From the NCBI GenBank assembly GCA_034509425.1, contig JAVTVJ010000076.1:5952001-6016000 (forward strand): a stretch of 64,000 nucleotides of DNA. The letters are read 5' to 3'. This document shows positions 1 to 13,464 of this stretch, piece by piece. A program made the translations under genes and the position numbers. Within the stretch, counting starts at the first letter, position 1. Each line of letters begins with the position of its first letter. This stretch comes from Eopsaltria australis (lineage: Eukaryota > Chordata > Aves > Passeriformes > Petroicidae). The notes below the pieces were generated by a model. It was not told the origin of the DNA. It made no database searches and worked only from the letters and a program-made list of their open reading frames with translations.

Positions 1-183
1 TTGAATAGTCCACCAAATGACTTAAAAGTGTAGAATTTCCCAGCAAATCTTTCAAAACCATTATATTACGAGAGTTGTTTTTTCCAGTACCAGAGACTTC
101 ACATGAAGAAGTGCTGATACACTGATTTTTCACAGGATCTCAAAGTTCTTTGAATTTGCAAACTATTCAAGAAGAAAAAATAG

Positions 184-235
184 AATAAAATAAAATAAAA
201 TAAAATAAAATAAAATAAAATAAAATAAAATAAAA
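184..235. repeat. (TAAAA)n pentanucleotide microsatellite
   Basis: About ten uninterrupted copies of TAAAA lie between unique flanks. This is a simple tandem array and likely polymorphic in length. The A-rich unit could descend from an old poly(A) tail, but no element is recognisable beside it. Confidence 0.97.
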
Positions 236-3200
236 CCCACAGAATTCTCAAAAAGCTAATTAATTCTTCTCCTGCAGGTCTTGTCCAGTTGTAATTCCTG
301 CTTTACAATGAGTAATAAATACAGAAGGTTTGTACCTAGTAAAAACTGCTGAACTTTTTCACAACTATGTGGTCAATGGGTGTAAATTCTCAATGCACTA
401 TAAAATAAAGAAATGGGAAAAGCAATTCTGTGACCAGTGTTCCTGAATTATGGTTACCTTTAGTAAGGTAGCCAGAAATTACTTTCTGTCACCCACCTTT
501 TATCACCTATCTGAAATCTCATTGATGTGCTTGGTTTTCTTTCATTTTTGTTGGTCCACTGCATAATCTTTTCCTAAAGATGTTTCTTAAACTGGGAATG
601 TAACATCAAATTAACAAGTAGATCACTGAGAGATTCTATAGGTTTAACTTTTGAACACATTCTGATGATAATTAGATGATGTAAACAAATGCTTGCATCA
701 CCTCCACCTGAGCAGGCTGCAATGCTGAAAGACAGGACAACAGAAAGAGTACATTTTATATAAATAATTTTAGTTGAGAAGTTATTTCTGTAGTATCAGG
801 TCTGAATGGAACATTCAGGATTATTTTTACTTTATTAGAAAGGACTGGTGTCAATAAAGATCTAGCAAAAAGAGCTGAAAATATTTGAAATTATCTAAAA
901 TGACATTTTCAATATCTTAAGAAATAACATTCTTCTATTTTCCAATTTGTATCATCTCATTAATTCCTATAATATTTTATTAACTTTTAATTACTTGTTT
1001 TGGTTATAAGTTTTAGTTCTGGAGAAACTAAGTAGATAGAGAATAAATAGTACCTTGGGGTGACTTTGTTTTGGTTGTGAATTTGCATTTTATTTAATTT
1101 AGATTCCTCTAATTGGACATATTTAACTGGCCCTGGAAACAGAGGGATTTTATTTCTTTGCTTATTTGCTTGTTTGTTTGTTTTCTTCATAAATTCTTAA
1201 AGAAAAATATTTTTAGGAGAGTTGAGTTGTTAGGCATCTTATTTCCCAGAATGAGTATTACTCACTTACAAACACACAAAGTTCTAGAATATGTAAAGAT
1301 ACCTAAAGAATAAGAGAAATATTTTTTAAAAAGTAATAAAAAAATTAGAATCTGATTCTACAATAATTGATGATACTTCCTGTAAACTCTTTAACTGAAT
1401 TTGCAATTAAGTGCTATGGAATACATAAAAACCCCAAAACAATTTCAGGATGTACATCCTGAAGATTAGATTTGAATAGGTTTTCTTTTCAGAATAGTCT
1501 GTTGCAACAGCATCAGCTAGGCTTCTTTGTCTATTATTCTTCCCATTTTTTGTCTTGATTTTGATTGCCTTTCCTCTCCTCCACCTCTGCAGTTTGCTCC
1601 AAAGCTTAAGATTTTCTCTTTATTTTTGTTTATTCAGTTTCAGAATACAGGCAATTTTCCCTTGTTTCACTTGGGGATGACATCTCCCATAAAATTCAAA
1701 ACCATGAAAGTGTAGACTGGTGATGCCTTGTAGTCAAATAGTTCAAACATCATATTTATTTAGCCATTTAATTTCTGAAATATTCAAAGATGATAATGGA
1801 CAGAAACCTGCCCATAGCGCTCTGTGCCTTTGGGCTAGAATACTGCAACAAGTTCTCTTTAGAGCTGTCCTTGAAAACCCTCAAAGATTTTGTCTGGTGA
1901 GGAGTGATGAGGCATAACTCCTTGAGGGCACATCACTGAAAGAGCTGGAGACATCCATAATCCTCGGGCTTTGCTTGTTGTTCAGAATGACTAAACTTTA
2001 ATGTAAGTAAGAGAGGTAAGGAGTTTGTCTTATAGAACTTGGAATCGAGTATTCTAGTTCTGGTTCGTCTCTGGTTCTGGTTCAGCTTTGATTTTTATTT
2101 TTCTAATTATACTATGAACCTTTGTAATGATGGTGTAATGATGATCTTTACAGAGATGATCAGAATTCTGTACTGTTTTGAAAACTCAGGCTGTTATTTA
2201 TTTTCTTTACATTGGTGTGAGGGATAACATATTTTGCATTCTGACAGAAAATGCTGCAAAATTGTTAATTTCTGAATCTCTATCTACTGCGCAATGCAAA
2301 TAACAATAACAACAGAGGGCCCCATGAAAACCTTGACATTTTTCTAAGATGTTATATATGGTTCTGCCAGAAAAAAGGAAAGTGATATTTTCATAATTGT
2401 TGAAGTCTATTATTTGTTTTGCAGTGACCTGGTGGAGATTAAACTCTTCAATACCAGAGAGAGTAAGAGAAAGTCTCTACCCTGAGGGGCCCTAATACAG
2501 GAAATTGAAGTGATGAAATGAAGTAGGGCAGCAGATTAGTAGAGCAGTATCAGCAAGGCCAAAGGTCAAGGTTGCAGAGAGAAGTTCAGCTATCCTCTGT
2601 AGCCATGTTCTTTAATGCTGAGGTTTTGTTTTGATTTAGTTTGATTTCTCTTGGTGAGGCAGTAGCAGTAGCAGGTCGTGGACCAGGACTCCACTATACC
2701 AGGTACTTCACAACTGAAAGAAAAGATTGTTTTTGTAAATGTTCTTCATGATTAATAAGTCATTGTAATAATAAAGGGTTGAAAACAAGGAAAGATTGTT
2801 CCTATCCTTTGGTGTGAGGAGCAAAGACTCTGTATCATTAAGAAAATATTTTAATTGTCAAGAAGAGTCTAAAAGAGAGTGCATTTCTCCCATGTTTAAA
2901 TATACAGGGTGATTTTGAAGGGTAACTCTTTGTAAGTCTGAAAATAACCCAGAGGCTAAGGTTGCAATCATGTACAATGAGACTGTTGTTTTGAGACTGC
3001 TAAATGGCAATTGTCATGAACTCTTAATTAAGGTGCTCCTATCTCTGGGGGAAAAAAGTATTATAAAAATATATGGATGGTAAAAAGGTATGTGGACACC
3101 TGAAACGTAAGGACATCTGAGTTGAGCTGATATCTGGTTAATGGCAATTCAAAAACAATTCTATGAATCAGAACAAGTAAAGAGTTAAACATTTAGTTAC

Positions 3201-6200
3201 AAAAACTTACGTGATGAAGTTACAGAAACGCTACTATAGATTAACAGCTTGCAGAACACTGAAAGGATCAGTGGAGCATAGCCTTGGAGAGCTTCACCCA
3301 GAGTTTCATAACCAAAAATTGGAGGAAACACGATCAGCTTGGGGTCTCAAGGGTAAGAGCAAATTTATGATGGGATATTTAAGAGGTTTGTCAGATGTGT
3401 AAGTATTGTTAGGGAATGTTCTAAGGAGATTGTAAAGAGAGGGATGAACAGGTTTGGCAAACTCGAGAGGAGGGGGGTAAAATTGTCCAGTCCAGTGTAA
3501 GCCTATTGCTGGACCTTACTCTGACCATGCTAGGAGAAATACTTTCGGTTTGAAGTCCTCCACGTTTTCTCTGGATATATATATCATTTAAATGTTTTAC
3601 TTAACCAGGTTCTCTCTTTTCTCTCTCATCCCAATGCGTTCCTGATTATGATGAACAGACTTAGTGTAATTAGAGGGTGTTTGTTTTCTTCTCTTTGTTT
3701 GCTCTCCAATGGGAAGATAAAGAGTCTCATATTTCTCTTCCCAAATGTAATTGAAGGATGGGAACCACAAATAAACTTCATTATAGGGTGGAAAGGTATG
3801 ATAGTAATATAGAATACATAGGATAATATGTAGAAAGACAAAATGAATGTTGAGTTTTGACAGCGTTATTTGGAGATTTTCAACAGGATATAAAGTTTAT
3901 GCAATTGAGTCATTTGTCTGTGAGGAAATGCTTTCTCTTCCACGCCAGTAATAGAACTCATTAGCCAACTCCAGAGAACATTGAAAGAATACTTAATATT
4001 GCTGTTCATCAAAACTTAGTGAAAAATCTAAGCAGAGAAAAAAAATAACCTCCAAACGCTTTACTGGGATAAATTTAGGTAGAACGTGGATGTTCTACAT
4101 TCTGCTCAGTACATCTGGTGAGCAAACTACTATGTAGAGTGATAAATTGAGCACAGAACACACTTTCTCTTAGCCCACACCAATATGGTTGGGATGCTGC
4201 AAGAAGCTGATGGTACTATATCTGTGGACACATAATTTTGAAGACAAAGAGCTGAAGATAAATAGGCTTTATTCAATTTCCTTCATGAATAACAAAATTA
4301 TTTTTTAGAGATAGTTTTCCTGATTGCATTTTTTTACAGAATATATAAGTGTGCTGTTCATAAGTGCTCTTTTGGATAACGCTACCTAATTGATTTTATA
4401 ATTGAATTCAATCTAGAAAATATTTGTTTATTTTTCTGTGTTGTTATGACTACAACTGACACTCTTTAAACCATTTGTTTTACAAGAAATAGGTGTGAAA
4501 TAAGTAATTTTGAGTTTGCACACAATTCTGCTGTTACACTCTTTCTTTAATGGTGCCTGATGGAATATTTAGTTCATTTGCCACATCAAATAAGCAGATA
4601 TTTGGAGAAAGTGGACATGATTTTTCTTCTAAATGCAGTTTTCATGTACGTGGATTCAAATATGATGTGGATATTTTGTTAATTTTTAGAAGATTTTTTC
4701 ATCACTGTATTGTAGATCATCCACTTTCCCTAAATAATGGTATCTGTCCACAGAAATCACATAATGATTAATTGTATTTCAAGATTTTGAAATGTACAGC
4801 ATTTTAGGTAAGGTGGTTGTGGACTTATTGTCAATTTCTACTGACTTCTCCATGAAGAAATCCAAATTAAAACATGTGAGTTAAACCTTTGTGATGGGAG
4901 ATGACATGAAGGCATCTGTCTTAAGGGCATTATATATATTTTCTCTATCTTATTGTAAAATGTGAGAACTATCATGCCCTGATGCTGCATTTTCTGAGGC
5001 TGAATGTCCCTCAGTGTGGGTCACTCTGTGCTCCAGGCACGCTGAGTTTTCTGATATAATAACCCAGCTGCCTCTGCTGCTGACATCTAGCATACCCTGT
5101 ATCCATACTCTTGGTGACTGCCATTGCTACACTAAGATTATGTGGCAGGGAGTTGTTTTGGGATCACTGTGTATTTATCACTTCTTGTTGCCAGAGACAA
5201 GATCCAACAGAAAGCTCATTTGGGTGTTATAAGAGAGAAAATAAGTCCTAGATAATATCAGCACACATGATACTCATCAGTTCATCAGTCATCTAAGTCT
5301 CTTCAGCCACCTCAGTCTTGAGTTCATCTTCAGCATGGCCATGGGAAAGTAAAATCCATTATGTCCTACCTGTATCCTCTCCTCTGCAGAAATGCAGCAA
5401 TGGAGTCTGGGGCTCCCCTGCAGCCTAAGGTCAGCTTCAAGCTACCTGTGATCCCTCCTCCTTCCCTACTTGTGTTCAGCCCTGCCACCTCCCTTTCAAC
5501 TCCTTAGCCCTTATCCCAAGGCATTTTAGCACACTAAGCAGGCAGAAAACTGCACTTTCAAATGTCTTCTCTCCAAGGTTAGCACAAGGAATGAGATTGC
5601 AAGAATCACATCAATACCAGAATTAATGCAACTGGAGAGGCCTCAAACTCTGTTAAGTCTTTCTGACTACTTAATGTAGGTAGGAATAAGTCTTTCTTTT
5701 TTTTTTAATTATCGTATAAATTTTAAGTTACATAATTTTTTATAGTGTTCAGAAAAATATTTGTTTTGTATATTGGATCAAAAAATAGGTGTTTGGAGAC
5801 AGGCAGAGGACCACACAGATGACGAAGATGAGGCAAGAGAGGAGCTTGCCAGGCCGTGCTCAGGAGGACTGCAGGCTGCAGACTGCTCTGCAGCTAAAGC
5901 CAGGCTTCACTAGCTTTCTTAGCTGGCTTCAGAGCAAATGAAAACAGATTACTGTAAACCATGATTGCTATAAACCAGTGAATTATAAACCAGTCAAACT
6001 CTGATTCCCTCCTTCCATTTAGCACCCACTGCCTGTATTAGCCTCTTCAGATTTGAGCTGAGACTGTATCTGAAGATAAATCTCCTGCTACAGATGGTCT
6101 GCCTAGCAAGGAATTAATGTATTTCTAAGAAGCATGTTTTTTGTGCTGTGTTCCTCAATAATTTTATAAAGGCTATCAGTTTCTAATGTAGGAAATAAAA

Positions 6201-7112
6201 GTCAAAAAACAAAAGGTGGTTGCTTTTTTGTTTTTTCAAAAAGGACTGCTTGAAATCTCCTCCTTGGGTAACAACCAGGAAAGTTCTTATTACTGGGAAC
6301 TTTAAAATGTCTGTTGATCTCCAAAACAGAACATGAGTGATGTAGACATTATTTATATAATTGGTTTTGTGCATACTTACAATCGCATACAGGTTTTAAA
6401 ACTTATTCCCTTGGTGTGTTTATTATATCCATCTCTCATCCACTTCTGCAACAGATATTTGCAGTCATTCATTATTGTTTGTTATTAGAAAAGCAATACA
6501 GATAGAGCAGCATCATGTATTTAAACAGACTCACATTACAGTCCCAAAAGAACATACATGTAAATATATAAAGTGTGGTAGAAAGTTCAAATTTGTCCCA
6601 TAATCATATTAACTTCTACAAATTCAATATATCTTAAGTAGAATGTTTTTCTTTTGTTTGTTTGTTTTCTTTCCCTTTCTCTCTGCTTAGTTAATAAGGG
6701 TCAGAAAAAAAACAGGACTCTTAAAATGTTAATTTGGGCTTTGTCTACTGCTAATATGATTTATTGCTAATTTTTGCTTGTCCTCATTTTAAACTACTTA
6801 TGAGCTTTGATGATTTCCAAGTGTATATCTTTTAAAGTAGTCTACATTTTGCATGGGTTTATAAAGGAATATTCAGATGTGTAAATCTTTAAAGATTCAG
6901 ATATACCTCTTGTCAGGCATATCCAATACAAGTGGTAACTCCATAATTTAAATTTTATCAGAGTATGCCATAAAATTTTCTTATCAGCCGTTCTTGGTAA
7001 TATGAAAATTTATAAGTTTAGTACTACTAGGTAATTTACTCTTTCCTGGAAGTCACCTTATTCTGATTTACCCTTAAACTAGTCTCTGCATGGAAGGTGT
7101 TCTGCTCTGGAC
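236..7112. other. AT-rich unique non-coding stretch
   Basis: No gene or recognisable mobile element was seen. Open frames are short (73 codons or fewer) and have no family resemblance. A somewhat GC-richer patch at about 5780-5930 has no long open frame. A good pyrimidine tract ending in CAG at 1584-1585 is followed by no convincing splice donor. Short T/GT-rich tracts occur near 1160-1190 and 6645-6685. Confidence 0.6.
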
Positions 7113-7158
7113 TTATTAACAAACTTATTGGTGAATTATTAACAAACTTATTGGTGAA
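7113..7158. repeat. Perfect 23-bp tandem duplication
   Basis: Two identical head-to-tail copies of a 23-bp unit occupy 7113-7135 and 7136-7158. Each begins TTATTAAC and ends TTGGTGAA. Identity of the copies suggests a recent replication-slippage duplication. No further copies flank it. Confidence 0.95.
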
Positions 7159-10100
7159 TCAAAAGCAGTTCATCCATAAGCATAACTAGTTGAAGACAAT
7201 CATTACTAATTTAGTTTAAGTTACCTAAAACACCTTGATTACTGTTTGACAGCAACAAACAATATCCATCTTTGTGAATTGACGCAGCAACAGGTGTCTC
7301 CAGAAGCACAATTTGTCTATTTGCTCCAAATTGGCAAATGCTTACTGCACTATTTCTCAAAGAGGTCATCTGCTACAGCAGCTATTGCTGCTGCTTTTCT
7401 GATTACCCACTAGCATGCCTCAGTGTGCTAAGAGTAATAAGGAAAGAGGAGATCCTCATGGGCAATCTGCAAGAGCTTAGTAGGGATTTGAATAAAAAGG
7501 CTATGTGTCATATCCTCCTAGGAGGGCTGTTTGGACTGGCGTTTGATATTCCCAGTCCCATCATCATGTCAGGAAGGCTAATTTCACTCATGTCCGTCTC
7601 TTTATGAAAAAACAGTTATAAACCATAGATCCCATTTAGGTATTTGTTTTCACTATATTCATCAATGTAGGCATGCAAGATTCCATGGAGAATCTTAGGT
7701 ATGTTCTCTGTCACTTAGATGTGATGCCAGGGAAGCAGACGGAAAAAGTGACTGTACTGTTGCCATCAGTAATGGGCCTGAGTTCTACTGCAATTTGTGT
7801 AGTGTAAAAAGCCACCCTGAGTCACCCAAACAGAAAGAGACAGGGGAGTTTATACCTTCACTGAGTCAAGGAATGGGTAATTTGCCTGTCACGTATAACA
7901 ACTGATCTGGTCTAAGAAGAAATGTGCGTTTCTAAGGAAGTGAAAGAAAGCTTGTTTGGATTCAGATGGATGGTCAGACTATCACCAGAATGAAAGAGAA
8001 GTAAACTGACTTCAAAAAGGAACAAATGAAATCTCTCTCGATACACTGGAGGGCTCCAAAATGGAAATTAATTCTAACCCCAGGTCTGTTCTGCCACGGC
8101 AAGACTTTCTTTCAGGGGTAACCCCTGGGGTGCAAGGCAGGAGGAAAACTAAAATCCACAGATGTCAAAGTTCACAATTGCTTGATAAAGGGATGTTTTA
8201 TTTAATCATAGGGCAAGCAGATTAAATACTGATTACCTCTTCCTCTTTTTTTGTAACTGTGTCAGCTATTTTTGATGTTTTGAATATTATATTTTATTTT
8301 ATTTTAATTTTATTTTTCCTTAACCTAGCCTGAGAAAAAGATGATTTTAAGATAACCCATCAACATGTTCCTATCTGAAGACTAAGACAAATCCAGAAAC
8401 CTGGTTACTTGACCTTCTTAAGTGCACAATTCCCCCACGTTCCCTGAATATCCAGAAAGGATTGGAGAGGTTTTGTGTACAAAAATTGCACAGCCCTGAC
8501 AAGGACCTTGCATCACATGGATCAAGACCAAATAGAAAAGTGACTATCAGGAGACTGATATCAGGTTAAGATAGGGAAAGAGGCCTCAGTCATTAGGATC
8601 ACTATATAGTATATCACAATATCTGGCACCAGTTTATCCATAGATAAATAAGAAATTGACAGTCATTTAAAAATGTACGGACTGATGGTTATTTAGCAAC
8701 CTGCAAAATTTAGTTTCAGTAAATAAAAATCTAAAGATAATTTGAATAGTAGTCATACATAAAAAAGTTATCCAGGAAGCAAGGTAGGTTGTGTTGTCTT
8801 ATCTCCATAACTTTTAATAAAGCACTATACAATACATTTCGGCTATTCTCTTCATGGAAAAAGAAAAGTTATTTTATGCGTGAACTGACATTGATCACAG
8901 AGAATATCAAGATAGAAACCACCACACAGCTCTGAGTACGTGGTAAAAAAAGAAGTGAAGCCTAACTAGGACTTGTGTGTCTAGTCAGCAGTGAAAAAGG
9001 CTTTAGGAAGTGAACTCTGACTGCACTTTAAACTTTCTGTAACATACAAAGAACCAAAAAAGAAAGCAGAAAAACATGTGTTGCAAGAGCAAAGCCAGTT
9101 GAACTGAACAGCTATCATTTGCAGGCTAGAAACTCAGCTGTGTCTTTTACTCCGAAAAGTGAAAAAAGAATTTTGCAATAGGCAGGGCAAATTCTTGTCC
9201 CCTTCTGTTCTTACAGGTTTTTTTATCACACTGTACTCCCTCCTCCTCTCCCTTCTTTTCTCATATTTTGGTGAACTACAGAAAGACGATGGAGATGATG
9301 GTGAAAAGTTGAAGATGCTAAAGAAATATTTTATGCCTTTAGACTACAACTTAAAAGAGAGACTGTTGTGTGATACACTTTCAAAATAACAATAACACAA
9401 ATTATTTTAGCGACTTTAGTGTCTCAAAAGAAGACTATAGAAAGAAAGATAAATTTAAGAGTAGTAAGTCAATGGAACTTCCAACTTCTGGAAATGAAAG
9501 GGTATAACATTCCAATAGAAAATTCCTTATTTCTAAATTAAATATGCCATGTACATACCTAATTAACACTATATTTTGTGACCTTCCTGCCAAGATTTAT
9601 GACAATCTATTAGCATTACAACAGCAACTTTTGTATATTATGCTGGCATTAAAACGCAAGATTTATAGTTATTGCCTATGCCGTAAAATAACCTTTAATA
9701 AGATGTATCAACAGGTTTTTTGGATGGTTTTCTGTTAAGATGCCTTATAATTCAGCAGTAAGCGAGTAAAATGCATTCTGATTCAGCCTTCTGTGCTTTT
9801 TACTTTTAGGAGGCAAGCATTGGTAAGGGAAATAGCATCTTTTAATCCTGTTAAATCTAATTAATTTTGATATTAGAAATAATTTATCAATCCTATAACT
9901 CTCCCTAACGAAGGCAGCATTTTAGCACATGCAGTGATTACAGTGATTAGAATTCTTACCCAAAATTTCCAGACAAAGCTCAGCACTTAAGATACACCTT
10001 ATAAATCTGAGAAGTTATAAATCCTCAAGCATCTAAGAGCAGATAGCTTGACAGCCTCTCTTAAAAATGGTTCATTGTATACAAATCTTTTAAAATAACT

Positions 10101-11650
10101 TACAAATTTTCCATTTTTTTCTCTCCTAGAATTAAATATTTTCCCATCTAGAATTGAAGATAAATAGGCTGACTAAACTTCTTTACTTACTGAACCTTTT
10201 TGTTTCTTTTTTATATATGTAACATATATATATTGTCCCTATACTTTTGTCCCTACAGCAGGATCTTGGCAAGCTTGGGCTGAAGTATTCATGCTTTTGG
10301 CTCTGTCTGGAATTATATCATGTATATCTATTTGGAGCTTCAATTCCTTTTCCTGATTTTATGTCATTCACTTCTGAGCAGATGGTTGCATAAAGACAGT
10401 TGTCACTTATATATTAAAGTAACTTACAATTGACTGTTGCTCTTGCCTTAAAGTGAGTGTTGGATGAAATGGGAAAAGTGGTTGTCTTGCAAACAAATCA
10501 AGTTTTTATCATAAATTTGACATGCATCACAAATTAATAGAGGCAGTTTCTATAGTAATAATGTAATCCCTGGAAGAACTGCAGCTGTCTATTCAGGTGC
10601 ATTCAATCTCTCCTTGATGGGAATAATTACCTTCCATCCTTGCTGGATAATTGCCTTTTGATTGAGGTCATCAGAGCAATCAAGATTGTGAGAGGCAGAA
10701 ATCATTGCTAAGGTGAAGAAAGAAGGGGGAGGAGGATAGAGACCAGGAAAGACATTTTAGAAAGGAGAATTGATAGAGTATTTACATGTATTTTACTGCT
10801 TCTGTGTTTGAAATGATATTTCAAATGATGTGTTTATATGAAATCAGATGGCTGTTAAATATTCTAAAGCCCATGTCTACTTACTACAGTTTTCTCCAAA
10901 AGAAGGTTGTTATTATTCTGTCAGTCCTTGAACACAGAATTTTCTGATTCCAAGCTTTGAAGACAGTTTCCCTTTGTAGATGTCTGCATCTCTTTATTTT
11001 TATTTATTTCTTTTTCTTCCCCTATGTCTAATAATTGTTAAACCAATTAATCTGGTAACCTGAGTTTTTGCCCTGAGTCTTTATATCCTAGTGTTGGTCA
11101 GTATTGGAAATTGTTTTCACCTGGTTAACGATTGGATGGCAAAACAGCTAAGAATGCCATTTATTCTTCTGTTACCAAAATTTCTAGTTGTTTTATCAAT
11201 CTGACACTGTCTGCAATGAAGGCAACAATTATCTAGCCTATTAGCTGGCAGTTTTAGTATTATATCCCTTAGTTGTACTGAAAAGGGATATTTTGCTTTG
11301 GTTTTACAAATTATGAAAGTAGATCATAAGGTACTTATACAAATAATTTTTTACTTCTTTTTATAACAATATTGCAGCAGATAGGGATTCACTCTGTTAC
11401 TTTAAATTTTTTTTTTCTTTCCATAATGGGCAATAATATTAATTATTTCCATACATAAAAAAGTGGGTTTTTTGTATCCAAGTGTACATGAATAAGTTAA
11501 GCACTAGAGAAAAATCAGCAAGGTGATCCATATTAGCTGATTCTGGAGCGAACACTGTCGCATTAGCTGGTATATAAAATGCGTGCATTTTAAATTATAA
11601 CCTTTCCATTAGTTTTTAAGTAAATAATGAAACAGAAAACTAGAATATTT
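7159..11650. other. Unique non-coding stretch
   Basis: No supported gene was found. The open frame at 7338-7607 (89 codons) and that at 9159-9389 (76 codons) have no recognisable motif. At 9790-9828 a pyrimidine tract with TTTTAG is followed 13 bases later by a good donor (TTG then GTAAGG), which is noted as a weak microexon lead. Around 10570-10720 the sequence is less repetitive and holds TAATTACC-type homeodomain motifs, but conservation cannot be judged here. Confidence 0.55.
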
Positions 11651-11838
11651 TGTCCTGAAGGAATATTTAAAGGTCATCTACTCCAATTCCCCAGCAGTAA
11701 GCAAGAACATGCTCGAATAGAGCTGGGCTTGAAGTGTCCAGGGATGTGACATCTAACAGATCTCTGGACATCTTGTTCCTGTGTTTCTCTGCCCTTTTCC
11801 TTAAAGATTTCTTCCTGATATTTAGTCCCAGACACTAA
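11651..11838 (-). mobile_element. CR1 LINE 3' tail fragment
   Basis: Read on the minus strand this matches the 3' region of bird CR1 elements. On the plus strand the landmarks appear in the usual reversed order: a GGTCATCTACTCCAA-like block, a CCAGGGATG block, then a TTTCTTCCTGATATTTAGTC-like block. It is diverged, with several small indels, so it is an old, dead copy. It lies about 10 bp from a second CR1 segment at 11846, which belongs far upstream in a full-length element. Confidence 0.75.
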
Positions 11839-11845
11839 CTTATTT

Positions 11846-12475
11846 ATGCTGAGGTGGTAACAAAGCTGATCTGGTCTTCCAGTGAGAAGGATTTTCCTTC
11901 CCTAGTCCCCATCTTGCTGTCCATCCACTCAAGAGGTGTGGGAAAAGCGATTGCCATTGAAGACTGAGGGAAAAATTGAGTACCTCAGCCTCCTCCTTGT
12001 CCATAGTTACCAGTTTGCCAGCCTTGCTTATTGGAAAGTTATGCTTTCTTTGACCCTCCTTTTCCAGCTGACATACCTGTAGAAACTCCTCTTATTCTTT
12101 GCACCCTTCATGAAGTTCATCTCCAGTTGTGCCATGGCTTACCTGACCCCATCCCTACAGAACTGGACAGTGTCCCAAGACTCTTCCAGGATATTTGTCC
12201 CTTGTCTGTGTATTTGATTCTTGCCCTTTAGTTTGGCCAGCAGGTCTTGACTCATCCATGTTGGTCTCATGCCTTCTTGGCCTGATGTTTTTGCACCTGA
12301 TGATTAAAAGCCCTTGCACTCTATGGAAAGTATTCTTAAAGATCTGCCAGCTCAGTTCTGCTCCCTTGTCCCTGAGGGCAGTTTCCCAGGGGGTCCTATT
12401 GACTAACCTCTTGAACAGTTGGAACTCTGGTTTCCTAAAATGCAAGGTTTTGACTTTACTCTTCACAAATACAAA
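11846..12475 (-). mobile_element. CR1 ORF2 remnant between endonuclease and RT
   Basis: The minus strand encodes a decayed piece of CR1 ORF2. The best-preserved frame (12155-12466) contains FRKPEFQLFKRLV and TPWETALRDKGAELSW, which I recognise as the CR1 linker between the APE-type endonuclease and the reverse transcriptase. Past the end of that open frame the match continues as DNA, with the reversed block CCATCCACTCAAGAGGTGTG near 11922, so the reading frame is broken. The RT catalytic core is absent: the copy runs from this linker almost straight into the 3' tail at 11838. Open frames on the plus strand here (for example 12195-12545) are antisense by-products. Confidence 0.85.
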
Positions 12476-12882
12476 GGAGAGATTTACATCCTGTGTAACT
12501 GATGCCTTTATTTCTTACAGTTGTAAAGGGAAACACAAATTCTGACTGTGTTGTTTTTTCCCTCCTGCATTTAACATGAGTTTGTCCCACGAAAAGTAAA
12601 TGCCATCCATCCTTTGGAAAGTAAGTCTCTGGTTATCTCAACTGCCATATAGAATTAACTCAAATAATTCTTGCTCAGGCAGATAAATTTGCTGTTCAGT
12701 GAAAGTTCAGGAATTTAGGGGGTTTTGTGCATAAGTGTATTACATCACATTTTAAATTGCAAATAAAACTAAGCAATATGTAATGAGGATGAACTTATAG
12801 TAAGTAAGTATGGAAACAGTTCATGGAAGTCTTTCTTATGTTGTTTCAGTATAAGACTACATGAAAAACTTTCATGAACCTG
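12476..12882. other. Spacer between CR1 remnant and solo LTR
   Basis: About 400 bp without a recognised gene or repeat. It may hold a further decayed piece of the neighbouring CR1 near 12480-12540, but I cannot support that. Confidence 0.4.
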
Positions 12883-13464
12883 TGTCGTGGTATAACCCCA
12901 GTCAGAAACCAAGCCCCATGGAGCTGCTTGCTCACTCCCCCACAATAGGTCTGGGGAGAAAATCAAAAGGGTAAAAGCTAAAAAACACTTGGATTGAGAT
13001 AAAGACAGTTTAATTGAGAAAAAAAAAAAGCCACACACACAAGCAAAAAAAAACCAAGGATTTCATTCACTGCTTCCCATGACCAAGTGGGTGTTAAGCT
13101 ATGTCCAGGAAAGCAGGGCCTCACCACTTGTAATAATAACTTGGGAATACAAACACCACCATTTCAAAAGCTCCCCTTCCTCCTCTTCTTTTCTCCCACT
13201 TTTTGTACTGACTATGATGTCATATGGTCTGGAATATCCCTTTCTTTGGTTTGGGTCACTTGTCCCATCTGTGTCTCTTGTCAGCCTCACATGGGACCCC
13301 AACTTCCTCACCAGCATGGCAGCATGAAAGCAGAAGGGGCCTTGGCTCAGTAACAACAAAAACACCTCTATATTATCAACCCTGTGTTCATGACAAATCC
13401 AAAACATGGCCCCATACCAGTCACAGTGAAAAAAAATAACTCTACCCCAGCCAAAGCCAGCACA
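12883..13464 (-). mobile_element. Solo LTR, ERVL-like, minus orientation
   Basis: A 582-bp block has TG...CA ends: the plus strand starts TGTCGTGGTATAACCCCAGT and ends CCAAAGCCAGCACA. It is flanked by a degraded 5-bp target duplication, ACCTG at 12878-12882 and GCCTG at 13465-13469. It matches a common bird solo LTR seen mostly as ERVL-type class III. On its coding strand an ATTAAA signal lies at about 12995-13015; the TATA region is mutated. No retroviral internal region adjoins it, so it formed by LTR-LTR recombination. The same family occurs at 40291-40877 in the opposite orientation. Open frames in it (13079-13503, both strands) are spurious. Confidence 0.88.

Noticed and set aside
1560..1715. 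Plus-strand acceptor after a long pyrimidine tract
   Set aside because: No donor within a plausible exon length, and the downstream sequence is T-rich.
12195..12545. 116-codon plus-strand open frame
   Set aside because: It is the antisense of a CR1 ORF2 remnant, whose minus-strand frame shows recognisable CR1 residues.
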